Positions 42,346-42,876 of a stretch of DNA of 42,876 nt are shown one piece after another. The notes under the pieces were generated by a model that did not search any database, was not told the origin of the DNA, and saw nothing but the letters and a program-made list of their open reading frames with translations. The stretch's first letter is position 1; each line of letters begins with the position of its first letter. Made by a program: the position numbers and the translations under genes. The DNA is from Acidobacteriota bacterium (GTDB lineage Bacteria; Acidobacteriota; Vicinamibacteria; Fen-336): positions 1 through 42,876 of the forward strand of contig QHVM01000021.1 in NCBI GenBank assembly GCA_003223555.1. Direction: 5' to 3'.

Positions 42346-42876
42346 GTGAAGCGGAGCGTCTTGCCCGTCCTGGCCGCAGTCCTGGGCCTCGCGACCTCCC
42401 TGCGCGCGCAGGGGGTGACGATCGACCACAAGGCGGTGGGCTGCATCGTGGCCGAGCAATACCCGAAGATGAGCGCCTGCTTCGTGCCCGCACCCAGCCT
42501 CGCTCGCTCCCGCGTCTATTTCCGCGCCGGCGGCACTCCCCACTGGTACTTCGTGGACGGCAAGCAGGAGATGCCCTGCCACGCCTTCGTGCTGCCCAAG
42601 CCGAAGAAGACGATCAAGAAGATCGACTACTACGTCGAGGGGCTGGACCGCTCGGGCGGCGAGGGCCGCACGGCGGAGTACAACCCCGACGTGGTCCCGA
42701 GCGCCGCTCAGTGCCGCAAGGACGTCCCCGTGGCGCCGTTCCTGACCCGGGCGACGGTGGTGGTGGGAGCCACGCCGGGCGCGCCGGCGCTCATCCCCGG
42801 CTTCTCGGGCTTCGTCGGCGCCGCGGCGGGCGGGCTGTCCAGCGGCGCCGTCCTCGGCATCGTGGCCGGCGGGGCG
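42346..42876 (+). CDS. partial exported protein of unknown function
   Basis: The open frame runs off the right edge without a stop. GTG 42346 is preceded by AGGAGG. A signal peptide is seen at the start (SVLPVLAAVLGLATSLRAQ) with AQ-type cleavage. The visible 177 residues contain Cys in VGCIVAEQYPKMSACF, then VYFRAGGTPHWYFVDG and TIKKIDYYVEG, and a Gly/Ala-rich stretch, probably a membrane helix, at the edge (SGFVGAAAGGLSSGAVLGIVAGG). I do not recognise the family. Confidence 0.7.
   Translation, partial: MKRSVLPVLAAVLGLATSLRAQGVTIDHKAVGCIVAEQYPKMSACFVPAPSLARSRVYFRAGGTPHWYFVDGKQEMPCHAFVLPKPKKTIKKIDYYVEGLDRSGGEGRTAEYNPDVVPSAAQCRKDVPVAPFLTRATVVVGATPGAPALIPGFSGFVGAAAGGLSSGAVLGIVAGGA

Overview
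This is high-GC chromosomal DNA of a Gram-negative-type bacterium. It carries beta-barrel outer-membrane proteins, a lipoprotein, a Tat-secreted dehydrogenase subunit and PknB-like kinases with TPR-type tails. The mix of DUF885, GMC oxidoreductase plus 'gluconate dehydrogenase subunit 3', B12-dependent ribonucleotide reductase and large polytopic glycosyltransferase-like proteins resembles Acidobacteriota. That placement is inferred from gene content only. There are no rRNA, tRNA, IS or CRISPR features, and no stretch over about 300 bases lacks a gene, apart from the left edge, which holds a promoter/operator.

Layout. 1-268: a left-running partial gene with a TetR-type operator. 269-3678: an AhpD-like peroxidase whose in-frame TGA is followed by a SECIS-like hairpin (probable selenoprotein), translationally coupled to a polytopic membrane protein that contains a perfect 249-bp tandem duplication. 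3686-6364 (minus): DUF885 and proline dehydrogenase. 6447-9357: GMC oxidoreductase, its Tat partner and a GNAT acetyltransferase. 9547-14919: intein-containing nrdJ overlapping a HEPN-like gene, a frameshifted lipoprotein, then a separately promoted 51-aa protein and a Cys-less transglutaminase-like protein. Similar NrdR-box-like elements lie in front of nrdJ and of the 51-aa gene.

15023-22816: a frameshifted membrane glycosyltransferase-like gene, an esterase (minus) and a two-ATPase/two-permease ABC operon ending in a frameshifted envelope protein. 22825-23098: a 78-79 bp tandem repeat array between convergent genes. 23093-27954: a porin-like protein (minus), GT2, a 49-aa conserved protein, a natural fusion of a polytopic mannosyltransferase-like part with a DUF2064 nucleotidyl/glycosyltransferase, and an SGNH hydrolase. 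27965-29729 (minus): folE and a radical SAM protein with an altered cluster motif. 29848-35144: two paralogous Ser/Thr kinases flanking an outer-membrane barrel gene; the second kinase is broken. 35213-38958: a coupled helicase/exonuclease pair matching MrfA/MrfB DNA repair. 38955-39080: an inverted-repeat element. 39095-42876: a single-domain response regulator (minus), a large membrane/TPR protein and a partial exported protein.

Several genes are broken by single-base frameshifts (near 13860, 17022, 22030 and 31855). These and the exact 249-bp duplication may be assembly or sequencing errors, so raw reads are the first check. Most promoters visible here are extended -10 elements very close to the start codon.
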